From Planctomycetota bacterium (GTDB lineage: Bacteria; Planctomycetota; SZUA-567; H5-PLA8): a DNA stretch of 64,000 bases. This document shows positions 17,098 through 25,888 of the stretch, one piece after another. The notes beneath the pieces were generated by a model. It was given only the letters and a program-made list of their open reading frames with translations, was not told the origin of the DNA and ran no database searches. The DNA lies in contig JABTUM010000003.1 in NCBI GenBank assembly GCA_015075375.1, positions 868,001 to 932,000 on the forward strand. Reading direction: 5' to 3'. Position numbers and translations under genes: made by a program. Position 1 is the first letter of the stretch; every line of letters starts with the position of its first letter.

Positions 17098-18864
17098 TCA
17101 ATTTTCGGCGTCAAGCGTTTCGTATTTGCTGGTCGCGTAATGAATCATGCTGGCTTCGGTCAGCTTATTCTCGACGGCCTTGTTATCCGGTTCTCGTTTC
17201 ACGACCTTCTCGTACAGATCGATGGCCATGGATAGATCGTACCGCGCGCGCTTGAGCACGGCATTCGTTGACCCGGTTCCCTTCTTGAAACGATTATAGT
17301 GCGCCATGCCACTCTCGAAGAGCAGGTCGGCGCAAACCAGGTCCCGGTCGCTTTGCGGCGCCAGCGCGCGCACGCGTTCCAGCGCACGCAGCGCCAGATC
17401 GATGTAACGCGCCACGTGGGCCGCATCGTTAATCTTATCTTCCCGCGTGGCTTCTTCGACATACTGGCGGCGCAGCGCCAGCGCTTCGTCCAGCGTGCGC
17501 GCCCGCTCAGGACCGGGAATCAGCGCCAGGCGCACGCGCTTCAAGCGCGCGGCAACTTCGGGCTCGGCTTCGGAGGGCAAGGCGTCGAGTGCCGGGAGCG
17601 CTTCTTCGCCCAAGGCGCTCAAAGCCCGTTCCGCCTCCTCGCGCACCTGGAACTCTTCGCTGGAAAGAAGCGGAACCATTTCCTGTACGCGCTTGGCGGT
17701 CCACCAGGTGAGCACCTCACCAACCTTCCCTTGGTCCAACGCGCCGATATCGAACGGAAAAACCGGCGCTTTATCCAGCCGCCCGCCCAAGCGCCAAAGC
17801 AGCTGAACGGCATGCGCATGGATCGTGGCGCTGAGCGGGTAACCGTCCCGCACGAAGCGGTCGACCAGGATCGGCTCGGCCTCGCGCAGCTTCAGCGCAT
17901 CGGCGGCTGCCATCATGCGCAGGTGGTCCAGCGGAAGCGGATCCACGTGTCCGGGCGGGTGGTCGGTCATCACCACCGCAGGCAACGGCATTTCAAGCAC
18001 CTTGAGAATCACGGGCGCCGCGGCGGGTCCCGCTTGCTCCACCGCCTTCAGGAGCGCGTCGAAACGCCGCTCGCGCTCAGCATGTGCGGCTTCTTCGCCC
18101 GATGTCAATCCGCCAGCCCGATCCCAAGCCTGAAATCCGCGCAGCGCATCGTACGCCCGCCTGAAGCCTTCGCCGGCCGTCTTCGCGCGCGCTTCGCCGT
18201 AGGCGGCGGCGAGCGCATCGCCCAGCATCGCCGAAGGCGGGCAAGCGGGCTGCGGCGTCTCGGGATGCAAGCTGATGCCCAGCGACCAGACTCCGGGTTG
18301 CGACTCGGCTTCGCGCTGCCAGAGCACGTTCCAGAACGCGACGGAATCGAACTGCGCCGCAGCCGGCAAGCGTTCGGCCAGCGCAAAGGCGTCCCGCAAG
18401 CGTACGATGCCAGCGTCCAGTTCCGGATCGCCCGTCGCTTTGCGCTTCGTCACCGCCTGCTTCACCGCCGCGCCGCCAAGGATCAGTTTCCGGTACGCGG
18501 CCTGCCGCATCGCGAAATCTTCCGCGCCAAGCTGCGCGATCAGCGCCTCGACATCCAGCTTCCCTTCGCCGCCGGCGATGCCGTGGCCCAGTTCACCGTT
18601 CAATCCCAGCGAAACGACAAAGAACAGCGCCGCCGCCGCGGCCACGAGGCCCCCGACGAACCAGTCCAATCCGGCGCTCGAACGCGCGGGAGCGCGAGCT
18701 TGAACCCGCGGAGAGGAGGCGGTCTGCGCCAGTTCGCCGCTTACGCGCGCCCAGACGCGCGCGCGCGCGTCGTCGGCCAGTTCCGCGCGCTCGGCTTCGA
18801 TCAGGCGCTCGTAGGCCGCGTCTTCGCTGGAGCTTGCATGCTCAGGCTTCTCGGGAGTCTTCAT
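17098..18864 (-). CDS. HEAT-repeat membrane protein, candidate anti-sigma factor
   Basis: The start is the ATG at 18864, which overlaps the sigma-factor stop by 4 bases (ATGA); the frame extends upstream but only as sigma-gene shadow. The 588-residue product has a charged N-terminal cytoplasmic segment (1-65), one transmembrane helix (about 67-88), then an extracytoplasmic region. This contains HEAT-like units, for example LIAQLGAEDFAMRQAAYRKL near 105 and LLSSEEFQVREEAERALSAL near 415, and a TPR-like end (DLSMAIDLYEKVVKREPDN). Cytoplasmic tail, single helix, large outer domain and coupling to an ECF sigma gene together fit an anti-sigma role. I see no canonical zinc-binding His-x3-Cys-x2-Cys motif, so this is inference from context and topology. 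Confidence 0.65.
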   Translation of the reverse strand: MKTPEKPEHASSSEDAAYERLIEAERAELADDARARVWARVSGELAQTASSPRVQARAPARSSAGLDWFVGGLVAAAAALFFVVSLGLNGELGHGIAGGEGKLDVEALIAQLGAEDFAMRQAAYRKLILGGAAVKQAVTKRKATGDPELDAGIVRLRDAFALAERLPAAAQFDSVAFWNVLWQREAESQPGVWSLGISLHPETPQPACPPSAMLGDALAAAYGEARAKTAGEGFRRAYDALRGFQAWDRAGGLTSGEEAAHAERERRFDALLKAVEQAGPAAAPVILKVLEMPLPAVVMTDHPPGHVDPLPLDHLRMMAAADALKLREAEPILVDRFVRDGYPLSATIHAHAVQLLWRLGGRLDKAPVFPFDIGALDQGKVGEVLTWWTAKRVQEMVPLLSSEEFQVREEAERALSALGEEALPALDALPSEAEPEVAARLKRVRLALIPGPERARTLDEALALRRQYVEEATREDKINDAAHVARYIDLALRALERVRALAPQSDRDLVCADLLFESGMAHYNRFKKGTGSTNAVLKRARYDLSMAIDLYEKVVKREPDNKAVENKLTEASMIHYATSKYETLDAEN

Positions 18865-19550
18865 GGCGTGCTCTGCTTTCCATCCGATTGGCGAGCCGTT
18901 CTGCGGCGAAACGCCGCCCGGAAGCTCTCCTTGGCCCGGTACAGCAGCGACGCCGCGGCCTCCGGCGCCACACCCAGTCGTTCGGCCAGTTCCGCGCGCT
19001 TCACGCCCGCGCCAAACCGCGCGCGCAACACTTCCTGATGCCGCGGCGGCAACTCCGCCAGCACCTGTCCCACCAATGCGCTCAGCGTTTCGCGGTCCTC
19101 GGCGGCGCTGATCCGCTCCAGCACACCGCTGCCCTCGTGTTCGCGCGCCGCCGCCGCTTCCATGACGGCGTCCCGCGCGGGTGCGGAAAGGTCGTCCAGG
19201 CTCACCGCATGCACCGACCGGCCGCGCTTGCGCGCGTAATCGTGCACCGTGTTGCGAGCGACGGTGAACATCCAGCCTTCCAGCCGTTCGGGGCCCTGCA
19301 CCGAGTTCACGCCGCGCAAAATGCGCACAAAAGCCTCGCCTAGTAGGTCCTCGGCTTCGTCCGGCTTGAGCCAGCGCGCCCACGCCCGGATGGCCCGGTA
19401 AAGCGCCTCCGCATAGCGCTGATATAGCAATTCCTGTATTTTGGGCGCACCGGTGCGCAATGCCGCCCACTCGTGCGCCGCAAGGTGCCCGGTTTCCGGC
19501 TGCGTTTCCACCCAGGGTGCAGGCGGCGGATCATCCAGCATGATGTTCAT
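18861..19550 (-). CDS. ECF-type RNA polymerase sigma factor
   Basis: This 229-residue protein has sigma region 2 at about 35-105 (LLYQRYAEALYRAIRAW, DEAEDLLGEAFVRIL and the -10-recognition helix GWMFTVARNTVHDYARKR) and region 4 at about 165-215 (LAELPPRHQEVLRARFGAG, RAELAERLGVAPEAAASLLY). Sigma-1.1 and region 3 are absent, as in ECF factors. An unusually long acidic/alanine-rich linker (about 105-160) separates the two domains. It is translationally coupled to the HEAT-repeat membrane gene, the probable regulator. It is divergent from a sugar-ABC ATPase gene; the spacer carries a perfect 20-bp palindrome. Confidence 0.92.
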   Translation of the reverse strand: MNIMLDDPPPAPWVETQPETGHLAAHEWAALRTGAPKIQELLYQRYAEALYRAIRAWARWLKPDEAEDLLGEAFVRILRGVNSVQGPERLEGWMFTVARNTVHDYARKRGRSVHAVSLDDLSAPARDAVMEAAAAREHEGSGVLERISAAEDRETLSALVGQVLAELPPRHQEVLRARFGAGVKRAELAERLGVAPEAAASLLYRAKESFRAAFRRRTARQSDGKQSTP

Positions 19551-19607
19551 TCCATCCGCAGGGGCGTTGCAGGCGACGCGGTATGACGGCCCAATCGCGA
19601 AATTCGG

Positions 19608-19627
19608 GCAATCGAATATTCGATTGC
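19608..19627. promoter_or_regulatory. Perfect 20-bp palindrome between ECF sigma and ABC ATPase genes
   Basis: GCAATCGAATATTCGATTGC reads identically on both strands with no spacer. It lies 58 bases from the sigma start and 98 bases from the ATPase start. Complete symmetry over 20 bases in a divergent spacer is typical of a dimeric repressor or LacI-type operator. No such regulator is encoded next to it. Confidence 0.5.
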
Positions 19628-19724
19628 TCTAAATCCCTGAGCCGACCGGGCTTGACGTGCTTCCGCCGGCTTGAAAGAATGCCTGGCAACGAACCGTGTT
19701 CCGCACCTCATTTAAGGAGTGCCC

Positions 19725-20882
19725 GTGGCCGACGTCGTGCTCAAGCACGTCCGCAAGGTCTATCCCGGCGGGGTGGATGCGGTCAAGGAGGCGAGTCTCG
19801 AGATCGCCGATCGCGAGTTTGTCGTCCTGGTGGGACCGTCCGGCTGCGGTAAGTCCACGACGCTGCGGATGATAGCGGGATTGGAAGAGATCAGCGCCGG
19901 CACGATTGCCATCGACGGGCGCGTGGTCAACGACGTCCCGCCCAAAGACCGCGATATCGCGATGGTCTTCCAGAATTACGCTCTTTATCCGCATATGACC
20001 GTTCAAGAAAATCTCTCGTTTGGGCTGCGCCTGCGCAAGTTGCCTCAGGAGCAGATCGATGCCCGCGTGCGCGAAGCCGCGCAAATCCTGGGGCTGCATG
20101 ACCTTCTGCAACGCACGCCGAAGGCGCTTTCGGGCGGGCAGCGCCAACGCGTGGCGCTGGGACGCGCCATCGTGCGTCAGCCCGCGGCGTTCCTCTTCGA
20201 CGAACCGCTCTCGAACCTCGACGCCAAGCTGCGCGTGGAGATGCGCGTGGAACTGAACAAGCTGCACCAGCGCCTCGCCACCACCATGATCTACGTGACG
20301 CACGACCAGATCGAAGCGATGACGCTGGGCGACCGGATCGTGATCATGAGCGCTGGGGAGATACAGCAAGTCGCCAGCCCCCTGGTGCTTTACGACGAGC
20401 CCTATAATGCGTTCGTTGCGGGGTTTATAGGAACGCCGGCAATGAACTTCTTCGAGGGCACCCTGGAAAACGCGGCCCAAGGAGTCGTCTTCGTAGGCGG
20501 TTCGGGGCTGCGCGTGAACCTGCCCGACGAGTTCGCGGCACGGTTGAAAGATCACGCCGGAAGCGCCGTTCGGCTGGGCCTGCGGCCCGAGCATATCGCC
20601 GAACGCACCTCGGCGCGGCCTTGGCCTCAAGCGGCATCCTACCGCGCGCGCGTGGAGGTGGTGGAGAGCTTAGGCAACGAACAACTGGTTTACTTGGCCG
20701 AAGGACCGCACCGGTTTGTCGCTAAGGTGGATGCGCATGCGCCGGTGGCCGCAGGCCAGCAGATCGAACTGCTCCTGAATGCCGCGCGCGCGCATGTCTT
20801 CGATGCCGCCGACGGGCGCAATTTGACCTGCCGAGTGGAGCGGCACCTGCCTGCGGCCTCCGAAAAGGCGGCTCCGGCCTGA
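19725..20882 (+). CDS. Sugar ABC transporter ATP-binding protein, MalK/UgpC type
   Basis: The start is the GTG at 19725, placed 5 bases after AAGGAG; an in-frame GTG two codons upstream lies inside that ribosome-binding site. The 385-residue protein has Walker A GPSGCGKST (37-45), the Q-loop (VFQNYALYPHMTV), signature LSGGQRQRVALGRA, Walker B FLFDEPLSNLDAKLR and the H-loop VTHDQIEAM. A C-terminal TOBE-type region (RLGLRPEHI, VEVVESLGNEQLVYL) is typical of MalK/UgpC/MsmX ATPases that serve several carbohydrate importers. No permease or binding-protein gene is adjacent, so it is probably a shared ATPase energising importers encoded elsewhere, as for MsmX. Confidence 0.93.
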   Translation: MADVVLKHVRKVYPGGVDAVKEASLEIADREFVVLVGPSGCGKSTTLRMIAGLEEISAGTIAIDGRVVNDVPPKDRDIAMVFQNYALYPHMTVQENLSFGLRLRKLPQEQIDARVREAAQILGLHDLLQRTPKALSGGQRQRVALGRAIVRQPAAFLFDEPLSNLDAKLRVEMRVELNKLHQRLATTMIYVTHDQIEAMTLGDRIVIMSAGEIQQVASPLVLYDEPYNAFVAGFIGTPAMNFFEGTLENAAQGVVFVGGSGLRVNLPDEFAARLKDHAGSAVRLGLRPEHIAERTSARPWPQAASYRARVEVVESLGNEQLVYLAEGPHRFVAKVDAHAPVAAGQQIELLLNAARAHVFDAADGRNLTCRVERHLPAASEKAAPA

Positions 20883-20895
20883 TTTATGGGCGCGC

Positions 20896-20923
20896 TTTAC
20901 AAGGATTCCCGTAGCGCTATAGT
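20896..20923 (+). promoter_or_regulatory. Sigma-70-type promoter upstream of tRNA-Thr
   Basis: TTTACA (20896-20901) and TATAGT (20918-20923) are separated by 16 bases. This is the best -35/-10 match I found in the window. Transcription would begin about 75 bases before the mature tRNA-Thr. Confidence 0.6.
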
Positions 20924-21005
20924 GTTCGGCCGGTGCGGTCCTTCAGGTGTGCCCGACGGGGACCGCCGGATCGGGTTGCCGGTCTTCGACCGTCGTCCTC
21001 TCCGA

Positions 21006-21080
21006 GCCACCTTAGCTCAGCGGTAGAGCAGCGCTTTCGTAAAGCGCAGGTCCTGGGTTCAAATCCCAGAGGTGGCTCCA
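21006..21080 (+). tRNA. tRNA-Thr (anticodon CGT)
   Basis: The full cloverleaf is present: 7-bp acceptor stem GCCACCT/AGGTGGC, D-arm GCTC-AGCGGTA-GAGC, anticodon stem GCGCT/AGCGC with loop TTCGTAA giving anticodon CGT, a 5-base variable region and T-arm CTGGG-TTCAAAT-CCCAG. CCA is encoded. It reads Thr codon ACG. A promoter lies upstream and no integrase is adjacent. Confidence 0.97.
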
Positions 21081-21236
21081 TTTAGCAGAAGAACCCCAGC
21101 GTTCTCGCACGCGCATCCAAGCAGATAATTTGAGGAAGATTCAACACCGCTTGGAAGCACTGCAGCATGCAAGACTATTCCATATTAAACGGGCCGTAGG
21201 TAAGGCGACTTCGATCCGCTCGGCGCGGAAGGTTTC

Positions 21237-24071
21237 CTAGGGCGCGGACTTAAGCGGCAACCGCGCTTCGGCGTGATAGCCAAGCTTCACGCTCAGGATG
21301 CGGGCGTTCCCTGCGTCGGCGATGAAGAGCCGTTTGTCGCTGTCCACCGCCACATAAGCGGCGTGGCACAGCGCGACCTCGTCGCCGCCCACCGCGCGCA
21401 CCGCCGGAGAAGCGCCCTCGGCCTGCAACGGCTTGCCGTCGTCGGCGTTGCCGTAGCGTCCGATGCGCGCGATCAGGTTTCCGTTCGTGTCCAGCACCGC
21501 CACGCTAAAGTGATCCACCTCCGGCGCGAACGAGCGCGCGAGGAAGTCGAGCGCAAAGCGCGCGTTCCAGCATGCGCAGCCCCCGCCGCCTTTGGACGAG
21601 TTAAAGCCTCCGTACCCCACTCCGCCGTAAAACCATTCCGCTCCCTCCACCCAACTCGGGCCGTTGTGGTTCTTCGCGATCTGCGGGGGCGTCTTGGGCT
21701 GCGCCCCGTCGCCCAGGGGAACCGGGAGACCTTCCTTCTTGCTCGAGACCATGCGGCCCTGCTTGGCCTTGATCTTGACCAGCGTCTCCGAACGCTCGAG
21801 GAAATATTCGTTCCCGTCCAGCACGCGCACGTTCGCCGCCATGACATAGAGGTTGTTGTTCCGGTCCATCGCGATGCCGTCGGCCAGGTGGATGCCGGGC
21901 AGCAGATCGTCCCAGAGCAGCTTGCCGCGCTGGTCCCAAGCGTGGATTTCGTAGCCGGGATAACGCCCGGGGTACACCGGCGCGCTATACGCCTTGCCGC
22001 GCGCGTACACCTTGCTGAAACTCCCGGGCATCACGATCTGCGTCGGCTTCTCGGGGATGTGGCAGTGCGCGACGACGTGTCCCTGGGGCGAGACGCAGAA
22101 CCCGCCGAAATGGAACTGCCCCGGACGCGCGCAAGGCATGTAGATGGCGCTCAACACCTTGCCGACCTTACCGACCGAATCGTCGAAGCCCACGTTCTCC
22201 CGTTCTTCGCCGTAGTCGAACGGCACTTCGCTCCACTTAGAGAAGTCGTACCGGACGACATCCGTATCGGTGCGCAGGTAGATGTAGCCTTCAAGGTCGA
22301 AGGCCAGATCCTCGGCGGTGAAAGGAAGCTTCACCAGCCGGATCTGCCCGCTCTTCGGATCGATCTCGACGAGTTCCTTGAATGACTTCATCACGCCGCT
22401 GTCGCCTTCGGCCACGTAGAGCAGTCCGGTCTTCGGGTTCACGTACAGGCGCTGGCGGGCGACCACCGGCGGCGCGGCGCGCACGACCGACTTCTTGATG
22501 TCGTCCCCGAAGCTGCGCTTCTGGACCAGCTTCCCGTCCTGCTCGACATAAAGCTGCAGGCTGCACGCTTCCCAGTGCGGGAGTTCCCTGTAGTCGCCAC
22601 GGGCCAGAAGCAGCTTTTCGGAGGTGCCGCCCGTACCGGGAAGCAGCCAGATCGTCGCCGGCTCGGTGTGGAAATCCACCCAGACCCCGTGCTGCGTGCC
22701 CCCGGTGCGGTTCATGAAGATGCCGGAGTGGTGCCCTTGCAGGGGCAGCGCACCCGAGGCCAGCACCTTGGGGTCGTCCATGCTTTTCAGGCGGTAGAAC
22801 TTCGGCTCCTTGAAGTTCGGATCGCCCTGCCAGAAGCGGTTGACGAGGTTCCAGGAGAAGACGTACAGCTCGCCCTTCTCCGGATGCACCGCGATCTCGG
22901 CGGGCTTTTGCGCGGGGACGCTCTTCAGGAGCTTCCCGTCTGCCGCAAAGACCTGGATCCGGTCGTTCATGTAGTCGGCGACGTAGACGCGCCCCTGCGC
23001 GTCGACCGAGACCGCCGTGGGCACGCGGAATTTTCCGGCCTCGGCGCCCGAATCCGCTTCCTTGGGGCTGCCCGCGAAAATTTCCGGCTCGCCATCGCCC
23101 ATGAAATCCAGCTTCAGCACGCACGGCAGCCATTCGCCCTTCGCAATGCCGCGGAAGCCCGTCAGGTACACGAACTTACCGTCGGGGCTGAAGGCCGAAC
23201 TGCGCGGCGCCGCGTACGACGGTTCGGGCCCCTTGCCGAAACTTCCCTCGGCGGGCAGCGCGACCTTCGGGCCTTCCAACTTCAACCCGCCGCTCGAACC
23301 GTCCGCGAGGAAACGATTGAGCTTCCGCATCAGCATCGCGACGCGCCCCTGATGCACCGCCAGGGTCGAGGCCGCCTGCCCGTACTTCGAGCCGCCGTCC
23401 TCGGAGATGTTGTTCCCGCTGGTCAGAAAGGTGGCCTGCACCATCCCATTCTTCAGCGGCAGCCGCCGGCCTTCTTGGGGGAACTCCGTCCATCGGAAGT
23501 CTTTGTGCGACGAGAGCTGCTCCGCAGGCGGCGGCCAGACGGTGCGCAGGTAGCGGCCCTCGTGGTCGAAGAGCCGCACGTGATCGACGCCTCCGCCGTC
23601 GTGGACATAAACGCCTTCCGGCGCCGGCGCCACCGCGGTGCGGTTGCCCGGCGAAGTTCGCTTCTTGGGCTCCCAGAAAAGCGTCCGCTCGAACTCCGGC
23701 TTCAGGCCCAACGAGACCCGCACGCTCAGGCCGTCCAACTTGTCCACGTACCGTCCGAGGTCGTCCTTCCCGTCCCATACCACGTGTTGCTTCAGCGTTC
23801 CGGACTGGAACGGCTCGGGCGCATTCGGTCCTAGTACGCCGCAGGCCAGGTGCCGCACGATCCGCTCGGCTTCGTCTTCGATCACGATCGTGGCGTCGCA
23901 AAAGGCCTGTGCCTCGAAGCGGATCTCCACCCGATCGCCTTGCCGCGTGAGAACAGGCGCCTGTGCGAACGCGAAGGGCTCCTGCCGCTTGACCTTGAAC
24001 TCATCCCGATCGGCAGCCGTAGCCAGTAACGGAAAGACAACCATACAGGTCAGGATTGCGACGTTTCGCAT
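21237..24071 (-). CDS. Secreted NHL-repeat/FlgD-like protein (paralogue A of four)
   Basis: This 944-residue protein has a signal peptide (about 1-20, FPLLATAADRD). It shares its architecture with the three tandem products at 47786-56724. After FKVKRQEPFAF comes a FlgD-like Ig unit (about 60-125: RIVRHLACGVLGPNAPEPF, VVWDGKDDLGRYVD). A beta-propeller follows with NHL units such as GRVYVADYMNDRIQVF and GELYVFSWNLVNRFW. The family-specific C-terminal block (from about 830) has GGCACWNARFALD, VAVLDTNGNLIARIGRYG and RLFIADAGNARILSVKLGY. NHL propellers bind ligands or hold catalytic sites; the role here is unknown. It starts 3 bases after the SIS gene stop, so the two are co-transcribed. Paralogue A is alone, away from the tandem cluster, and diverges from it. 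Confidence 0.75.
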   Translation of the reverse strand: MRNVAILTCMVVFPLLATAADRDEFKVKRQEPFAFAQAPVLTRQGDRVEIRFEAQAFCDATIVIEDEAERIVRHLACGVLGPNAPEPFQSGTLKQHVVWDGKDDLGRYVDKLDGLSVRVSLGLKPEFERTLFWEPKKRTSPGNRTAVAPAPEGVYVHDGGGVDHVRLFDHEGRYLRTVWPPPAEQLSSHKDFRWTEFPQEGRRLPLKNGMVQATFLTSGNNISEDGGSKYGQAASTLAVHQGRVAMLMRKLNRFLADGSSGGLKLEGPKVALPAEGSFGKGPEPSYAAPRSSAFSPDGKFVYLTGFRGIAKGEWLPCVLKLDFMGDGEPEIFAGSPKEADSGAEAGKFRVPTAVSVDAQGRVYVADYMNDRIQVFAADGKLLKSVPAQKPAEIAVHPEKGELYVFSWNLVNRFWQGDPNFKEPKFYRLKSMDDPKVLASGALPLQGHHSGIFMNRTGGTQHGVWVDFHTEPATIWLLPGTGGTSEKLLLARGDYRELPHWEACSLQLYVEQDGKLVQKRSFGDDIKKSVVRAAPPVVARQRLYVNPKTGLLYVAEGDSGVMKSFKELVEIDPKSGQIRLVKLPFTAEDLAFDLEGYIYLRTDTDVVRYDFSKWSEVPFDYGEERENVGFDDSVGKVGKVLSAIYMPCARPGQFHFGGFCVSPQGHVVAHCHIPEKPTQIVMPGSFSKVYARGKAYSAPVYPGRYPGYEIHAWDQRGKLLWDDLLPGIHLADGIAMDRNNNLYVMAANVRVLDGNEYFLERSETLVKIKAKQGRMVSSKKEGLPVPLGDGAQPKTPPQIAKNHNGPSWVEGAEWFYGGVGYGGFNSSKGGGGCACWNARFALDFLARSFAPEVDHFSVAVLDTNGNLIARIGRYGNADDGKPLQAEGASPAVRAVGGDEVALCHAAYVAVDSDKRLFIADAGNARILSVKLGYHAEARLPLKSAP

Positions 24072-24074
24072 GCT

Positions 24075-24596
24075 TCACCCCATCGCTTTCCGAGCGGAAG
24101 CCGGTCGCTCGGCCAGCATCGCCGCCAACGTAGCCAGTGCGATCGCAAACGCCGCATCCGCCGTAGCCGGCGCCGCAGCCACCACTATAGACACATCGGC
24201 AAGGTCGATCAGTTCCCCGCCGACGCGAGCGGTCACGACGACGAGCGGCAAGCCCAAATCGTTCGCCCACTCGGCCCCGTAGAGGGCCAATGCTTCGTGC
24301 CCCGGAGCGCTCAGTGCCAAGCACGCACCGTCACCGCCCATCGCCCGGAGCGTACTCTCGACCTGATGAAGCTCGCGCGCCATACGAGCCCCGGGAAGGT
24401 GTACCCCGCCGGCATGCTCCCCAACTACCGCGATCCGCCCCGCGCGGTCCAGTACGCCGCAGGCTCGGTCGAACGGTTCCCGGGACAAGCGCCTCAGCGC
24501 GTCCGTCAACTCCGAGTGGCAGCGGCGATTCGCCTGATCCAAGGCGACCGAGAGCGTTCCAGCGGCAGGCATTCTTTGGAGTTCAACGGCAAGCAT
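24075..24596 (-). CDS. SIS-domain (sugar isomerase-like) protein without HTH
   Basis: The ATG at 24596 is chosen because GAGGG precedes it by 6 bases; an ATG five codons upstream has no such site. The 173-residue product resembles the C-terminal SIS domain of RpiR-type regulators: an amphipathic helix, then GRIAVVGEHAGGVHLPGARMARELHQ (sugar-phosphate pocket), ALSAPGHEALALYGAEWANDLGLPLVVVTA and LIDLADVSIVVAA. The N-terminal RpiR HTH is absent, so it cannot bind DNA in the usual way; only the sensor or isomerase half is left. Composition is Ala/Leu-rich. It directly precedes the secreted NHL protein gene with 3 bases between, suggesting a sugar-phosphate link to that protein. The SIS call is by pattern. 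Confidence 0.6.
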   Translation of the reverse strand: MLAVELQRMPAAGTLSVALDQANRRCHSELTDALRRLSREPFDRACGVLDRAGRIAVVGEHAGGVHLPGARMARELHQVESTLRAMGGDGACLALSAPGHEALALYGAEWANDLGLPLVVVTARVGGELIDLADVSIVVAAAPATADAAFAIALATLAAMLAERPASARKAMG

Positions 24597-24632
24597 CACC
24601 GACCCTCGCATATAGCTTCAATACACCGGACA

Positions 24633-24660
24633 TCTATACATGCATTAAAAATATATCCAA
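24633..24660 (-). promoter_or_regulatory. Candidate promoter for the SIS-NHL transcript
   Basis: On the minus strand TTGGAT (24655-24660) and TATAGA (24633-24638) are 16 bases apart in an AT-rich stretch, 37 bases before the chosen SIS start. This is a reasonable sigma-70-like match that has not been tested. Confidence 0.35.
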
Positions 24661-24721
24661 GATGGGAGCCCTGTGCTGTTGTGGACCGAACGCCGCCACC
24701 ATTAAGCCTTTGTGTAATCGC

Positions 24722-24769
24722 AAGTTATGTAACTTTCGGCTGGCGTTAAAACTCAACGGTGCTTAACGC
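24722..24769. promoter_or_regulatory. Two inverted repeats in the SIS-NHL/AraC divergent region
   Basis: AAGTTATGTAACTT (24722-24735) is symmetrical with a 2-base centre. GCGTTAA (24743-24749) and TTAACGC (24763-24769) are exact complements 13 bases apart. Both lie in the 305-base gene-free spacer 24597-24901, upstream of both divergent genes. They are plausible operators for the adjacent AraC protein or another regulator. The rest of the spacer shows only the candidate promoter at 24633-24660. Confidence 0.4.
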
Positions 24770-24901
24770 AGGTTCAAAGGTAGCCAGCCGTCATCTGCTT
24801 GCCCCGAATGGCCGCCTCCGCGCTAAGCCGCACGCTCTATATCGACGGCTACAGGCGCGGCCAAGTGGCGGCTGGCATCGGGCAGGCTAAAGTATGGTGC
24901 C

Positions 24902-25801
24902 ATGGCCAAGCGCTTCGCCATCCTCTCCGATTCCACCGTCGCGGGCACTGCGCGCGCCCAGGATCCCTGGGAGGACGCGCGCGCCTGGATCCGCCATGCC
25001 GGGCGCTATGTCTGCAAGCCCGAGTGGAAAATCGAGCCCAGTACGCTCGTCAACCACGGCTACTTCTTCATCGAGCGTGGCCGCGGCTGGGTGGACTTCG
25101 ACGGCGTGCGCTTGGAAGCGCGCCCCGGCGACGTGTTCTACTCGCGCGTCGGCCACCGCTTCGCCAGCGGGCACGACCCCCAACGCCCTCTCACCGTGCT
25201 CTCTGTGGGCTTCAAGCTCACCGGCCGCGGCGGCGTAGACCTGCTGCGCGGTGCCGCACTACCCCTGCGCGTACGGCTCACGCCCACCGAACGCCGGGAG
25301 CTTACCCGCCGCTTCGAAGCCTTGATCGCAGCGATGCGCGACGCCGGACGCACCGGGTCGCTTCACGCGCGCGGCCAGATGCAAAGCCTCGCCGCGTGGA
25401 TGCTGGATCTCGACGAACGCATCCCGTCCAAACGCAAGACCGGCACCAGCGACGGACGCGGCGCCGAGGCCGGCCGCGTGGCCGACGCGATCGCGTGGGC
25501 CGACGCGCACTTGTCCGAACGTATCTCGCTCGCGCAACTGGCGAAGGTCGCGCACTTGAGTCCCGTCTATTTCGCGGCGCTATTCCGGCGCGAGACCGGG
25601 CAGCCGCCCATCGCGTGGGTGCGGCGCCGGCGCATGGCCGCCGCGCGCGAATTGCTCGCCGAGGCCGGGAAGAGCGTCGCCGAAGTCGCTCGCATGGTGG
25701 GCTTCGAAGATCCTTACCACTTCAGCCGCGCCTTCCATCGCAGCGAAGGTTGTTCGCCCCGCGCCTACCGCGAATCGTTAAAAAATCCATTCTTTCGATA
25801 A
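24902..25801 (+). CDS. AraC-family transcriptional regulator
   Basis: This 299-residue protein has an N-terminal AraC-type sensor (about 40-130: NHGYFFIERGRGWVDFDG, ARPGDVFYSRVGHRF, a cupin barrel). The C-terminal HTH pair (about 195-290) contains ISLAQLAKVAHLSPVYFAAL and VAEVARMVGFEDPYHFSRAF plus SPRAYRE. It is divergent from the SIS-NHL genes and followed 87 bases later by a PhyH gene on the same strand, so it may control either. This is the third AraC/PhyH pairing in the window. The ATG has a weak ribosome-binding site, and I see no better start. Confidence 0.9.
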   Translation: MAKRFAILSDSTVAGTARAQDPWEDARAWIRHAGRYVCKPEWKIEPSTLVNHGYFFIERGRGWVDFDGVRLEARPGDVFYSRVGHRFASGHDPQRPLTVLSVGFKLTGRGGVDLLRGAALPLRVRLTPTERRELTRRFEALIAAMRDAGRTGSLHARGQMQSLAAWMLDLDERIPSKRKTGTSDGRGAEAGRVADAIAWADAHLSERISLAQLAKVAHLSPVYFAALFRRETGQPPIAWVRRRRMAAARELLAEAGKSVAEVARMVGFEDPYHFSRAFHRSEGCSPRAYRESLKNPFFR

Positions 25802-25888
25802 GCTCGTCCATTCCTTCGCCGCCCTCCCAATCGTATCGTCTCCTACATGTTGGTTAATGGATGAGCACGCATACCGGAGGCGAACGCC

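Noticed and set aside
18865..19470. Upstream extension of the HEAT-repeat frame over the sigma gene
   Set aside because: No protein-like pattern there; the ATGA overlap at 18864 marks the start.
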